DNA of 64,000 nt from Populus alba (taxonomy: Eukaryota; Streptophyta; Magnoliopsida; Malpighiales; Salicaceae). The notes beneath the pieces are model-generated. The model was not told where the DNA came from, did no database searches, and saw only the letters and a list, made by a program, of their open reading frames with translations. Made by a program: the position numbers and the translations under genes. The DNA lies in contig NC_133293.1 in NCBI RefSeq assembly GCF_005239225.2, positions 2,294,001 through 2,358,000 of the forward strand, written 5' to 3'. This document shows positions 1-10,460 of the stretch, piece after piece (position 1 is the stretch's first letter; each line of letters begins with the position of its first letter).

Positions 1-380
1 AATAAGAGAAAATAAGGCTTCAGTGATTGAAAGGGGAATTATTATATACTAATAAATCATATTATATGAAAAGAAAGGGTACATTGTCCGGATCAGAGCT
101 AAGAAAGAAAATTGAGAAACGCAGTTTATAAGCTATACAAAATGAAAACTACAAAAAATTTAACAGTAAACCCGTGGAATGAATTCATGTACCAGAAGAA
201 TCCTAAGCATACTACCGGCGCTATCTTATGGATTTTTTGTTGAAGCCAAACTTGAATTGAAATTCTTTGTTGTGGCTTAGAATTTTAGGCCGCCTAAATT
301 GAAGGATTTTGGTGGGTGAGGGCCAGGGAAAACAATAGAGGAAGGAAGGATTTGAGGTTGCTGGTGTGGCTTTTGTCTTT
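1..380. other. AT-rich sequence with no recognised gene
   Basis: Only short open frames of low complexity are present. A TTCAGTGATTGA motif at about 19-30 also occurs in the inverted ends of the MITE-like element at 15404-15653 and again near 16739. It may be one half of a related element cut by the window edge. Confidence 0.5.
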
Positions 381-995
381 TTAACTAGGGATTTATTTCT
401 CTTTATGGAAAGCGACAAAATTTTCCTTAAAAAAAGAAAATAAAGTTAGGTCTAGTTATAAAATTTTAAGACTTTTGCAGGGGATGAGGCACCAACTACA
501 CTCCCCTAGCTCGTCCCCAGCTTCTAAGAATACGGACACATAACTCATTTGCAAACACTAAAATTCTTGAAAAGAGAAGAAATCAAGTTTGAAAATGTGA
601 CATATAAATAACCTTGAATTTAAACACTAATATTATTGGAATTTGATATCCTCATTCAATGAATAACAATTCACGAATAAGAAGTATATGACATTGCCAT
701 GAAGACAATTGTTCTTTGATAAATCGATTCTGTCCATTAAAAAACTAAAATAAAAGAGAAAGCTCACCCTTACACACTCACATAGAGAGATGCAGCAATC
801 TAAATTATTATTAACTAGGTATTTGTATCTTTGATTGAAAATGACAATGTTTTCCTTAAAAAAAAGAGTTGGGTCTGGTTATAAAATCTTAAAACTTTCG
901 CAGAGGCCTAGGCCCCCACTAACCTCCCCCGAGCTCCACCCCTAGTCTTGAGACTTGGTTGCATAACTCACATGCAAACGATACAACTCTAAGTC
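381..995. repeat. Diverged direct duplication (381-570 and 813-995)
   Basis: The stretch from TAACTAGG at about 381 through ACATAACTCA is repeated about 432 bp downstream from 813, with substitutions and small indels. Shared blocks include ATTTTCCTTAAAAAAA, GGTTATAAAAT and GCATAACTCA. Neither copy codes for anything recognisable. A fragment of an LTR (651-785) lies between the copies. Confidence 0.55.
651..785 (-). mobile_element. Degenerate LTR fragment, same family as 2986-5753
   Basis: Read on the minus strand, this matches the middle of the LTR seen intact at 2986-3568. It has the ACGAATATTGATTCATGAAC-like block, the GAAGACAATTGTTCTT block and the CTCACC...ACACACTCAC block in the same order. 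It is heavily mutated and has neither LTR end. Confidence 0.6.
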
Positions 996-1385
996 TATCT
1001 AACGAATTCTTAGGGACTCACAAATATTACTTTAAATTTATCATTTTCGCTACGTCTATTGATTTTGGGACCCAACAAGAATATGATAACCTTGCAATAA
1101 AAAAAATGATAGCATGCATACTAAGTAAATATATAAACTTGCATAAGATATAGAAATAAAGTGTTGGCATGTATACTAAATTTGTATAAAAAATATACTT
1201 AAACAAAACCAGTTTAAAGTAATTACTTGTTGAAGATTTTAAAATGTAACCAACCTCCTTGTTTTTTTATGTTGCCAAAGGTAACTTATTTATCCTTAAA
1301 GCTTTATTGCTCCTCACTTTGTGAAAAAAAAAAAAAACTCACTTCAATAAGCCTCACAGGATTTCAACAACACCTTTTTATTTAG
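996..1385. other. AT-rich sequence with no recognised gene
   Basis: The stretch contains poly-A and poly-T runs and no coding pattern. I see no repeat partner for it in the window. Confidence 0.4.
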
Positions 1386-1706
1386 GTACACTCATAAACA
1401 AGGTCCAACAGATACAAATGAACTATACTCAATGTCTTTCTACAAGAATTGAAACTAAGCTCTAGATTATGAGGAAAACAAAAAGGAATAAAGCTTAAAA
1501 AACCAAAAGATTTAAGAAGGAAAATATATGAAGAAGAATGTCAAATTTTGTAGAAAAATATATCTAAATAGTGCAGAAAAACCAACCTAAAAACGCTCTT
1601 CTTCAATCCCTTTAATAGACAACTTTAGGAACCATAAATTGATAGAATTCTCTCATTATCAACTTTGATTACTCTCCAAAAAAGTTGAATTAAAACTAAA
1701 CAAGAA
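1386..1706. repeat. Dispersed repeat, copy 1 (partner at 15729-16047)
   Basis: About 320 bp starting at the CACTCATAAACAAGGTCCAA block are repeated in direct orientation at 15729-16047. Shared landmarks are AATGTCTTTCTACAAG, AAACTAAGCTCTAGATTA, GGAATAAAGCTTAA and ATAGAATTCTCTCATTAT. There is no convincing protein. The partner starts right after a CACTA terminus, so the family may be a frequent insertion target or a neighbouring repeat. Confidence 0.7.
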
Positions 1707-2985
1707 AAGTGTGACGCTAATGAGTATTGGGTTGCAATCATATTTTCTTAAACTCTTTGTAGGATGTTTTCCGACTTCTAACATTTTTCTATTCATGTCG
1801 TGTCCTTTGCTTTGGGCCAATGAGTAGCTGACACGATCAAAAGATTGATGTCTCTCCCAAGTGCAGGAGTGTCGAAGTAATAAATAACCCGGCAAGACCG
1901 GGGTCGGACCATAGAGAGGTTAATTATATAAATAATAATAATAATAATAATAAGTTAAAGAGGACTTTGAGATGTAAGATTAATGCAAGGATTCAACAAT
2001 GATAAAAAAAAATGTCAAGGTTGGAGGATCCACTAATAGTATTAGAAATAAGCATAATATAAACTCTTTTTATTAATCAATTGGAAACCACACACAAAGA
2101 AGGTTCCAATAAGATGATTTATCATTAATAGTTCATTATAAATTTTTAACATAATCATATTAATTATCTTATTTAAGTAACACTAAACTTTTATATATTG
2201 TTAGGAATTCATGATGCTAACTTATGTTAACAAGAAATTAAGTTCCTTTTATAGCACAAGTATAGGTTATATATACCATACGGTTGGCTATGAAAGTGCC
2301 AAGCATTTGTTATACCAAGTGTTATACAACACAAATCTAGATTAACCATTTAACAAGGTATTAAGAATTAGTAAGATAAAAGATAAGACATTTTAATAAC
2401 AAACTTTCTTGGATATAAACATTAAAGCTCATGTTAAGTTTATATTATACCTATTCTAACACCATTGGTGAAACCTTTTTACCTTGATATAATAAACTTA
2501 GCTAAATATTATGAAGAAAAGAAACATAAATAAACAAGAGGAGAACATGATTATATAAGTATAGTAAAGAAAATGAAAGGCATAAACAAGAGATTAATGA
2601 AAATATAACATGGAATAAAACTTGAACATAACAAATTACAAGTAAAGAGAGCAAGAACAAGATCTTGATCTGAACAACCAAGATGCCTAAATGCATGGCA
2701 AATGCCTCCTTTTATAGGCCAAAATTTAAAACTATTGATTTAATGACTAATTGTTGAGTGGGTGGCCACATCTTGACTTGGTGACAATCTTTATCTTCTT
2801 TTCTAAACAAAACGTCATTGATAACGTCAGAATTTGAACAAACTTAGCTCATGAAAGTTTTAGAAAATTGTCTCCTTTTTCAAGGAAAAAACAATTGAGG
2901 TCATTTGGACTTCTAGAACTCGAGATATAGGCTGAACATTGAACAATATGATTCCTTATTCGTCCTAGCTATAAAAAGGAAAAAA

Positions 2986-3568
2986 GATTTCAGAACTAAT
3001 TCCACCTTCAGATTTGATTCTCCTATCTTATATGGGACTTTTAAAGGGTAACAAATATGATCCTATCATATTTAGGATTTTAAATTCGGATTTATTTATT
3101 TTATTGTTATTTTCTTCTTAGTTTAGGGTTTATTTATATTATTTGGGTTTAATTGTAAGTGGGCATCATATAAATCCACATAAGGGGTCCATTAGGGTTT
3201 ATTTTAGTTCGAAGTCACTATAAATAAGGGCATAACCAGACATGCAAAGAAGACAATTCAGATTAATAAAACTTCTTGTTTGCCGCACTTTGTGTGTGTG
3301 TGTGTTGGTGAGATAATCTCCCTTTCATGGTTCTCTAAAGAACTGAAAATGACTTATCGAAGAACAACTATCTTCGTGGTGTCATCCTTATACTTCTCGT
3401 TCATGAATCAATATTCGTTGGGTGGGGGTCTCCGTTTCCAATAGTGCTGGTGCCTAGGTACAAATTATCTTTGTGTCACACTCCTATCAAACCTGATTTA
3501 TTGGCTTTCCGGGAACTGGTGTCTTTGCATGTGGGTTGCGTGACCATGTGATCACAAGGTTCACATCA
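2986..3568 (+). repeat. Left LTR of the non-autonomous element
   Basis: This matches 5174-5753 over its full length with scattered substitutions and a shorter TG run in the right copy. It contains a short (TG)n microsatellite at about 3293-3306 and ends ...CACATCA before the primer binding site. Confidence 0.8.
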
Positions 3569-3570
3569 TT

Positions 3571-3582
3571 TGGTATCAGAAC
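3571..3582 (+). promoter_or_regulatory. Primer binding site (tRNA-Met type)
   Basis: TGGTATCAGAAC lies 2 bp downstream of the left LTR and nearly matches the usual plant initiator tRNA-Met complement TGGTATCAGAGC. It marks the start of reverse transcription and fixes the element on the plus strand. Confidence 0.8.
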
Positions 3583-4543
3583 TTGGCTCCATTAATCAGG
3601 TTATATCCTTCTGAAATTTTCATTTCTTGTTGTTTCTGCAAAAAAAAAAAAAAATTCCATAGTGTCCAATTTCTTCTTCTCTTGATTTGGTATCATATCA
3701 AAAAAAAAAATTATTTCATTTGGTTCCTGACCAAAATATATCAGTGGCATAAAAAAAAGAAAAAAAGAAAAGAAAAGAAAAGAAAAAAGTCATTCAAAAA
3801 GGCATTCGTTTGTTTCTGCCCCAGAAAACTAAACGAAGGAAAATTTGACCAAATCAACTTGGAATGAGCTCAAATTTGATTCTATTATTACTAGGACCCT
3901 AATCGCACCACATATTAATTTTGGGGTCAATTGGATATCGTTTGCTTTGGGTTTCAAATCGGGTCTAATTAGGTCTAATTCATAACGTTTTTGCGTCAGT
4001 CTATCAAACCTTATCGTAAACTGCTCAAATTTCATATTCTGTCTATGTGGGTTGGTAGAGCACTATATCTGAAATTTTAGCTCAATTGGACATCATTGAC
4101 TTTAGGTTCCAGATTCGGACTTAACTCGTCGTAAACGAGTTTGTTTTGCGTCAATTTTTGAAATTCGGTTTCTCTTTGTTGTTTTCGTTTCTTTCATTTT
4201 TTTTCATCATATCCAACATATCTGTTTGTTGTTTCATTGTTTTTAATATTTTGTTTTTGTTTTTTTATTCGAGTCTCCAGTTTCGTTCATATTTCGGATA
4301 AACTCGCTTGCTACTCGCGAAACTATCATCACAGTTTTGTTTTTTCTTGTTTTTCTGGTTTTTATTGCCTCTTGAGTCATATATACATATTTGGATTGGT
4401 TCTATTTGGTGTTGGTTTCAGTTCTGCAAGAACCACAAGAAGGTGAGACGAGAGGTGTGAGCGTGTGAGGATATTAAGAGTGTTTGAGTGAAACACGAGC
4501 GATGTGAGGATTTTTTTTCCACTAACCAATTTTTGCAGGTACA

Positions 4544-5050
4544 ATGTCAGAACAAAACAACACACCACGCCCTCCCGATGTAGAACTTAAATTCCAAATG
4601 CAAGCCATGATGAAGATGGAAAGAATGAATTTCACGATGGGGAATATGTGTGATAGACTTGAGAAGGTGGCAAAACATGGTAATGTGGCTGGAACATGTA
4701 CCCAAGATGTGAGAAAGGTTGGGGCTGAATTGAAATCATACCATAGCAGTGGGGCTGAAAGGCCAAAGTGGGATGATTATGAGGATTTTGAGGAGGACAT
4801 TAATGATAATGGTGATGGTGGTTTTAAGGATGAGACCATAGGCTATCGGGAAGGTTTTCGACAGCCTAGAAACCAAAGGGATTTCATGTATTTTGATGAG
4901 GTGTTATGGAAAAAGAAAAGGAGGATTCAAAAGGAGAGGTGGTATCAAAGGGACATAAATAAAGAGATTAGTGTTCCAAGGAGTCTATCTCGTATTCTCT
5001 GGGAGATAAAGCAAGAACTTTATGTGTTAACAGCAGCAGTCAATGTGTAG
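4544..5050 (+). CDS. Short gag-like N-terminal protein of the non-autonomous LTR element
   Basis: A 168-residue frame begins at an ATG about 1 kb after the primer binding site. It has a Met-rich helix near residues 15-40, then an acidic stretch around residues 78-95 (DDYEDFEEDIND) and a basic arginine-rich stretch around 104-140 (RQPRNQRD, WKKKRRIQKERW). This acidic-then-basic layout resembles the start of plant Gypsy gag proteins, upstream of the conserved capsid core, and the core is missing. The frame stops at a TAG at 5048-5050. Downstream in the same frame, the next 35 codons are open and include an IQ-like helix (separate entry). No function is claimed. It could be a gag relic or a captured host fragment. 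Confidence 0.5.
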   Translation: MSEQNNTPRPPDVELKFQMQAMMKMERMNFTMGNMCDRLEKVAKHGNVAGTCTQDVRKVGAELKSYHSSGAERPKWDDYEDFEEDINDNGDGGFKDETIGYREGFRQPRNQRDFMYFDEVLWKKKRRIQKERWYQRDINKEISVPRSLSRILWEIKQELYVLTAAVNV

Positions 5051-5166
5051 CAAGCTTCAGAAGGAGAGGAGAAAAAATGTTGCAATGATGAAATACAAAA
5101 TAGAACGGCTGCTACTTTTATCCAAAGTTGTTGGCGACGATGGTTGGCAAGAAAAAAAGTCATATT
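5051..5166 (+). pseudogene. IQ-motif-like segment after the gag-like stop
   Basis: In frame with 4544-5050 but after its TAG, about 39 codons are open before the right LTR. They encode an acidic run, then AATFIQSCWRRWLARKK at about 5105-5155. This has the I-Q-x-x-x-R-x-x-x-x-R spacing of calmodulin-binding IQ helices found in plant CNGC channels, myosins and IQD proteins. The segment reaches to within about 20 bp of the right LTR. Its donor cannot be named from sequence reading alone; chance resemblance in a basic stretch remains possible. Confidence 0.4.
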
Positions 5167-5173
5167 AAATTCG

Positions 5174-5753
5174 GATTTCAGAACTAATTCCACCTTCAGA
5201 TTTGATTCTCCTATCTTATATGGGACTTCTAAAGGGTAACAAATATAATCCTATCATATTTAGGATTTTAAATTCGGATTTATTTATTTTATTGTTATTT
5301 TCTTCTTAGTTTAGGGTTTATTTATATTATTTGGGTTTAATTGTAAGTGGGCATCATATAAGTCCACATAAGGGGTCCATTAGGGTTTATTTTAGTTTGG
5401 AGTCACTATAAATAAGGGCATAACCAGACATGCAAAGAAGACAATTCAGATTAATAAAACTTCTTGTTTGTCGTACATTGTGTGTGTGTGTTGGTGAGAT
5501 AATCTTCCTTTGATGGTTCTCTAAAGAACTGAAAACGACTTATCAAAGAACAACTGTCTTCGTGGCGTCATCCTTATACTTCTCGTTCGCGAATCAATAT
5601 TCGTTGGGTGGGGGTCTCCATTTCCAATAGTGCTGGTGCCTAGGTACAAGTTATATTTGTGTCACACTCCTATCAAACCTGATTTATTGGCTTTCCGAGA
5701 ATTTGTGTCTTTGCATGTGGGTTGCGTGACCACGTGATCACGACGTTTGCATC
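5174..5753 (+). repeat. Right LTR of the non-autonomous element
   Basis: A 580-bp copy of 2986-3568 ending ...TTTGCATCA. An A-rich purine run (AGAAAAAAAG at about 5149-5158) lies just upstream where a polypurine tract is expected. The 38-bp tail of solo LTR 1 follows directly. Confidence 0.8.
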
Positions 5754-5796
5754 AAACACCTTGATAAAAATACATTTTTAAGTACTAATCAGTAGC

Positions 5797-6033
5797 CTTG
5801 GGAAGATTGTGAAGCTTATTAGACTATTTCAAAACTTGTTAACCATGAAAAAGATAGTCATGAAAGAATACTTTTAGCTTGTTTATTTTTGTGTTTTAAA
5901 AGTGTGTTTTTTAAAATAATTATATATATATATATATATCATTTTAATATGCTAATGTTGAAAATAAATTTTAAAAAATAAAAAAATTATGTTAGTGTAT
6001 TTTTAAAAGAAAAATACTTTAAAAAATATTACT
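5797..6033. other. AT-rich intergenic DNA, possible MITE remnant
   Basis: The segment from about 5877 has a TTTTGTGTTTTAAAAGTGTGTTTTTT start and an AAAAATACTTTAAAAAATA end. This resembles the AT-rich element at 46446-46655 and the remnants at 49760-49885 and 61890-61990. A short (AT)n run lies at about 5922-5938. Ends and TSD are not clear. Confidence 0.35.
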
Positions 6034-6165
6034 ACAATAATATCAAACCAACTTTTAAATTGTTCCATTGATATTGAACTCAATGAATCCAATATTTCTA
6101 CAATAATATCAAACCAACTTTTAAATTGTTCCATTGATATTGAACTCAATGAATCCAATATTTCT
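6034..6165. repeat. Perfect tandem duplication, 2 x 66 bp
   Basis: The unit starting ACAATAATATCAAACC (6034-6099) is repeated without a mismatch at 6100-6165. There is no coding content. The perfect identity in otherwise decayed DNA implies a recent local duplication. Confidence 0.95.
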
Positions 6166-7631
6166 TGACCAAAAAAATAAACAAGAAAACCAGAGAAAAC
6201 ACTAATGATTTTTAGCTTTCCAGTAAGAAATTAAAAGAATAAAGATCAAAGTTAAAATATCAATAACTAAAACAACAACTTTGAAATTTTAAATTGCTAC
6301 CATGGTTTGCAATGGAAGGTGAGAGAAAAAAAATAAAAGAAGCCCCAGGCAACCACAATTCATCCCATCATCACAATCTCGTGTCGTCCAACAGGAAGAA
6401 GTCGTGACAATTCCAACAACATAATAAAATGATATTTTTGGCTATTGGAAGGTGCCATATGAACTGTGAGAAGGCTGCAGACGCCTCCCACATGGTGTCA
6501 TATGTGCTGCACGTGCCACCAATTTCTCTATTTTAATATTATTTCATGTCTATTAAAAGATCAAATTGCTCTCGACCAAATTAAAAAGACTAAAATGCCC
6601 CTAAACTTATGTTTTTTTTAAAAAAAAAAATTAGAGTAATTGAATCATTTTACTATACTTAAAAATTCAAAATGACAAAAGGCCCTTAAATGCTAGTTTT
6701 AAAAAAAAATTGGTTCAAGATAAATTAATAATTTTATTGTGCTTAAAAAATTATAAAAATAATTATAGCTACGATCAATATAATAATAATTACCCATAAT
6801 TGTTTTTTTTTTTTTGGATTTACTAATAAATTCCATTACATCTCTCATTTGTCAAATGAGTCTTTGTAGAATATAATTACCCCTGCCAAATTAAAATTCA
6901 AGTGGCATTAATGTCGCAAAGATCACTCCTGCAATCCTCAAGAGTTTCTAGAGCAATCAACATTTCAACTGAAGAGTAATTTCTCCAAGACTTTTTTTGA
7001 AAGTTTTTTATTTAACATTTCTCTTCAACTATTCTGACAAGGTAAAGATCCTATGCTAGATCTATTTTTAAAAGAAAGAGAAATCCTAGCAAATAATTAT
7101 GGAGTTATTATAGGAATTTTTAGACTAAATAGGAAAAATAAAATTACTGATTATAATATCTAATTTCTTAAACTAAATAGAATAAAATAAAAATAACTTA
7201 AAGAAAATATTTTCTTAAATTAAATAGAAACAAATAAAAATAAATAAGAAAACCAATAATTTTTCTATAAAAACAATACAAACCTCAAAACAAGATATCT
7301 CAAAATCACTTCTAAAAAATGAAATAAAACAACAAACAAATCTTAATCTATTTTTTGTTGTATTTTAGAGGGAGATACCATCTTCATTGAACGCTTCTTG
7401 AGAAGAGAACTCATCAAAACAAAGATCATCATTTTTAGTTTTCATAATATGGTCAATTGACAACTTTCTTTCTATTTCATCATTTTCTGACAACTTTCTT
7501 TTTTCTTTTTTAAAAATCATGAATTGAATAAATAAAAAATATTTTTTTCTACCCAAATAAAAATTCTAAAAATCTCTATAGATGTTTTACATTGTGATTC
7601 TCTCTTTTTTAATTTTTTTTCTAGTTTAATT
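6166..7631. other. Gene-free AT-rich stretch
   Basis: Only short low-complexity frames are seen. A somewhat less AT-rich patch at about 6300-6530 has no recognisable product. Homopolymer runs and ordinary AT-rich sequence fill the remainder. Confidence 0.5.
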
Positions 7632-7682
7632 TGGTGTCTTTGCATGTTGGTTACTTGACCGTGTGTTCATGAGGTTTGCAAC
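7632..7682 (+). mobile_element. LTR 3' end fragment, plus orientation
   Basis: About 50 bp (GTGTCTTTGCATGT ... GAGGTTTGCA) match the last 50 bp of the LTR at 5174-5753. It is followed directly by an inverted piece of the same family, giving a head-to-head arrangement. Confidence 0.65.
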
Positions 7683-8037
7683 TAATCAAGAATAATATAG
7701 GAAGAAGACAATGTAATCGAAACTGATTTGAAACAAGATCAGATCCGAAACAAAAACAACACAAAGAAAAATTGACGCGGAAGGTAAAAATAAAAATACA
7801 AGAAATAAAAAAATATAACCTGATTAATGGAGTCAAGCTATGATATCAAAATAATGTGAATCTCATGAACATGCGGTCAAGCAACCCACATGCAAAGATA
7901 TCAATTCTCGAAAAGCTAAGTAAATCAGGTTTGATAAGAGTGTGACACAAAGATAACATATATCTAGGCACGATACTATTAGAAACGAAAACCCCCACTC
8001 AATGAATATTGATTCACGAACGAGAAGTATAAGGATG

Positions 8038-8187
8038 TGACACGACCAAAAGATTGATGTCTTATCCTAAGTACAGGAGTGTCGAAGTAATAAATAACCT
8101 GGCAAGACCAGGGTCGAACCACATGGAGGTTAATTATATAAATTATAGACAACAACAACAATAATAGTAATAGTAATAATAATAAAG

Positions 8188-8218
<31 letters not shown>

Positions 8219-9628
8219 TGAAGAAAAATAAATGTAAGTATTAAATAATGATAAAAAAAATGTCAAGGTTAGAGGATCCACCAATGATATTTCAAACAAG
8301 TATAGTATAAACTCTTGTTATTCAATTGGAAACCACACATAAAGGAGTTTCCAATCGGATGATTTGTCATTAATAGCTCATTATAAATTGTTAACATGAT
8401 CATATTAATTATCTTATTTAAGTAACACCAAACTTTTAAATATTATCAGAAATTCATGATGTTAACTTATGTTAACAACAAATCAAGTTTCTTTCATAGC
8501 ACAATTATAGGTTATACCATACGGTTAGGCAATGACAGTGCCAAGCATTTATTGTACCAAGTGTTATGCAATACAAATCTAGATTAACCATTTAACAAGC
8601 AAGGTATTAAGAATTAGTAAGATTAAAATAAGACATGTTAATATTAAACATTAAGGTCCATGTTGAGTTTACACTATACTTATTCTTACACCATTAGTGT
8701 AACCTTTTCACCTTGATATAATAAACTTAGCTAAACATAATGAAGAAGAGAAACATAAATTAAAAAAAAATAAGAACATAAATAAGATACAAGCTAACTA
8801 AGTAAAGGAAAGGAAATGAAAAGCATAAACAAGATATTAATGAAAGCAAAACTTAAGAATTACAAAAAATATATAAAGGGAGAGAGCAAGAGCAAGTTCT
8901 TAATCTGAACAACCAAGCTCCTAAATCCATAGTAAATGCCTTCTTTTATAGGCTGAATTTTGAAACTATTGATTTGATGACTAATTGTTGAGTGGGTGGC
9001 CAACTCTTGACTTGGTAAAAATCCTTATCTTCATGTCTGAATAAAACGTCATTGCTAACATCAGAATTGGAACCAACTGTACTCATCAAAGTTTTAGGAA
9101 ATTGTCTTATCTTTCTAGGAAAAAACAATTGAGGTCATTTGGACTTCTAAAACTCGAATTATAGGCTAAACACTGAATAGTGTCTGGGCTACAGGATAGA
9201 ATAGGACTTCTCCATTGTTGCTATAATTTGGACTTGAAAATGGCCTTTTTAAATCTTGGACTCCACATGAAAGTTGTAGGCCTATGTCTTACCTTTCCAT
9301 CCATATAAAGCAGACCTAAATCCGAGATCTACAGCTCCATATATGACCCAATAACCAAATAGTGTTCCATTTTGGACTGAACCAGCATCTCTTTTCTAAG
9401 TTTGACCCTGTCTTTGTCCTTTCAATTCCAGTACTTAAACTCATCAATCAATCCTTTCATTTATGTGATAGGCCTACATTTAAGATGAATATTTACCATA
9501 AATTAAAGGTATCTTATATTATTAGATATGTTATTATAAAACATGCTTTAGTTAAGGAGTTATTGATACTTCAAGTGCATAATGATGATATAAAACCTTG
9601 ATAAAAATGCACTTTTAAGTACTAATCA
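8038..9628 (+). mobile_element. Solo LTR 2 (TG...CA, TSD GGATG)
   Basis: A 1591-bp LTR starts TGACACGACCAAAAG and ends AAGTACTAATCA, with a perfect 5-bp duplication GGATG at 8033-8037 and 9629-9633. The empty site can be read from the interrupted host LTR, which continues across the junction as in its sister at 5566-5580. It holds a GAA-type microsatellite near 8185-8220 and no coding region. It is the best full-length reference for the family, also seen at 1829-5791 and from 63353. Confidence 0.9.
8183..8222. repeat. (GAA)n microsatellite
   Basis: About twelve consecutive GAA triplets lie inside solo LTR 2. The open frame on the other strand is only the poly-Ser/Leu readout of this run. Confidence 0.85.
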
Positions 9629-10007
9629 GGATGACGCGATGAAGTCGGTTGTTTTTCAATAAGTCATTTTTCAATTCTTTAGAGAACCAAGAAAGGGAGA
9701 GTATCTCACCAACACACATATAAAGTGTGGCAAACAAGAAGTTTTATTAATTTGAATTGTCTAATTTACATGTCTGGTTATGTCTTTATTTATACTGACT
9801 CTAGACTAAAACAAACTTTAATGGACCTTTTATATGAACTTATATGATGCCCACTTACAATTAAACCTAAATAATATAAATAAACCCTAAACTAAGAAGA
9901 AAATAATAATAAAAATAATAAATCCGAATTTAATATCCTAAATGTAATAGAATCAGATTTTCTGTCCTTTAAAAGTCTCATACAAGCTAGGAGAATCAAA
10001 TCTGAAG

Positions 10008-10460
10008 TTGTCTCCTCTTTAGTTTCCTTGTTTGCAAAGTATTCTTAGCTGACTTGAAAACTTATTTAATGATAGATTCCTATTATAATGAGGATAGAGT
10101 AATTGTTTCCATACACCATAAGGATTCCATATAGTCACATAGAAACTATATTGTTTCCCATTAAATATTCTTGCAAGACTAGGAAATTTCCAAAATCAAT
10201 TGCCACAACCTTGTAGAAAAAGAATCATAGCCAAATAGGATGTTCACAAGTCAAAAGAAAGTAAATAACAAAATTCATGAAACCTATGTTAACCAGTATC
10301 GTGATGCCTTTCCAAACTCTGATTGACTTGAAATTTTAACCTAAGGTAGGAAAACATGTGAGGAGACTCAACGAAAAATTTCAACCCGATCCAACAATTG
10401 CACATTTTACATCAAAATCAGAATCTGATTGTTTTTTCATTGCCTAGATCATATCACTTT
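10008..10460. other. Unassigned sequence between two LTR remnants
   Basis: There is no open frame of note and no match to other parts of the window. It lies between the broken LTR ending at 10007 and solo LTR 3. It could be internal sequence of another retroelement. Confidence 0.35.

Larger units (their letters stand above)
2986..5753 (+). mobile_element. Non-autonomous LTR retrotransposon nested in solo LTR 1
   Basis: Two near-identical direct repeats of about 580 bp (2986-3568 and 5174-5753) bracket 1.6 kb of internal DNA. A tRNA-Met-type primer binding site, TGGTATCAGAAC, lies 2 bp after the left repeat. The inside holds only one short open frame (4544-5050) and no protease, integrase or reverse transcriptase, so mobilisation would need another element's proteins. 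The outer 5' boundary is uncertain: the shared sequence begins GATTTCAG rather than TG, and no TSD is visible because the host LTR is deleted here. Confidence 0.8.
1829..5791 (+). mobile_element. Solo LTR 1 (TG...CA, TSD GTAGC), split by a nested element
   Basis: The sequence starts TGACACGATCAAAAG and ends AAGTACTAATCA, flanked by a perfect 5-bp target-site duplication GTAGC (1824-1828 and 5792-5796). It is the same family as 8038-9628, with which it aligns from the start to about 2945. From about 2946 to 5753 it is interrupted by another LTR element, after which only the last 38 bp or so of this LTR follow. About 410 bp equivalent to 9180-9590 of the sister copy are missing, so the nested insertion was accompanied by a deletion. 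No internal coding region of the parent element is present, hence solo LTR. The parent superfamily is probably Gypsy, but the sequence does not show it. Confidence 0.85.
7683..10007 (-). mobile_element. Inverted, truncated copy of the 2986-5753 element, split by solo LTR 2
   Basis: Read on the minus strand the order is LTR (10007-9634, then 8032-7855), primer binding region (about 7848-7835, TTTTGATATCATAGC-like) and leader sequence (to about 7690). This is the same order as 2986-3700. The LTR is interrupted at 8038-9628 by solo LTR 2. Removing that insertion and one copy of its TSD restores a nearly complete LTR of about 560 bp. The outer 15-20 bp of the LTR are not recognisable, and the body of the element is lost. 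Confidence 0.75.

Noticed and set aside
3583..3867. A 94-codon Lys/Phe-rich frame after the primer binding site
   Set aside because: It is produced by A and GAAAA runs in the retroelement leader; the equivalent sequence at 7651-7836 reads differently.
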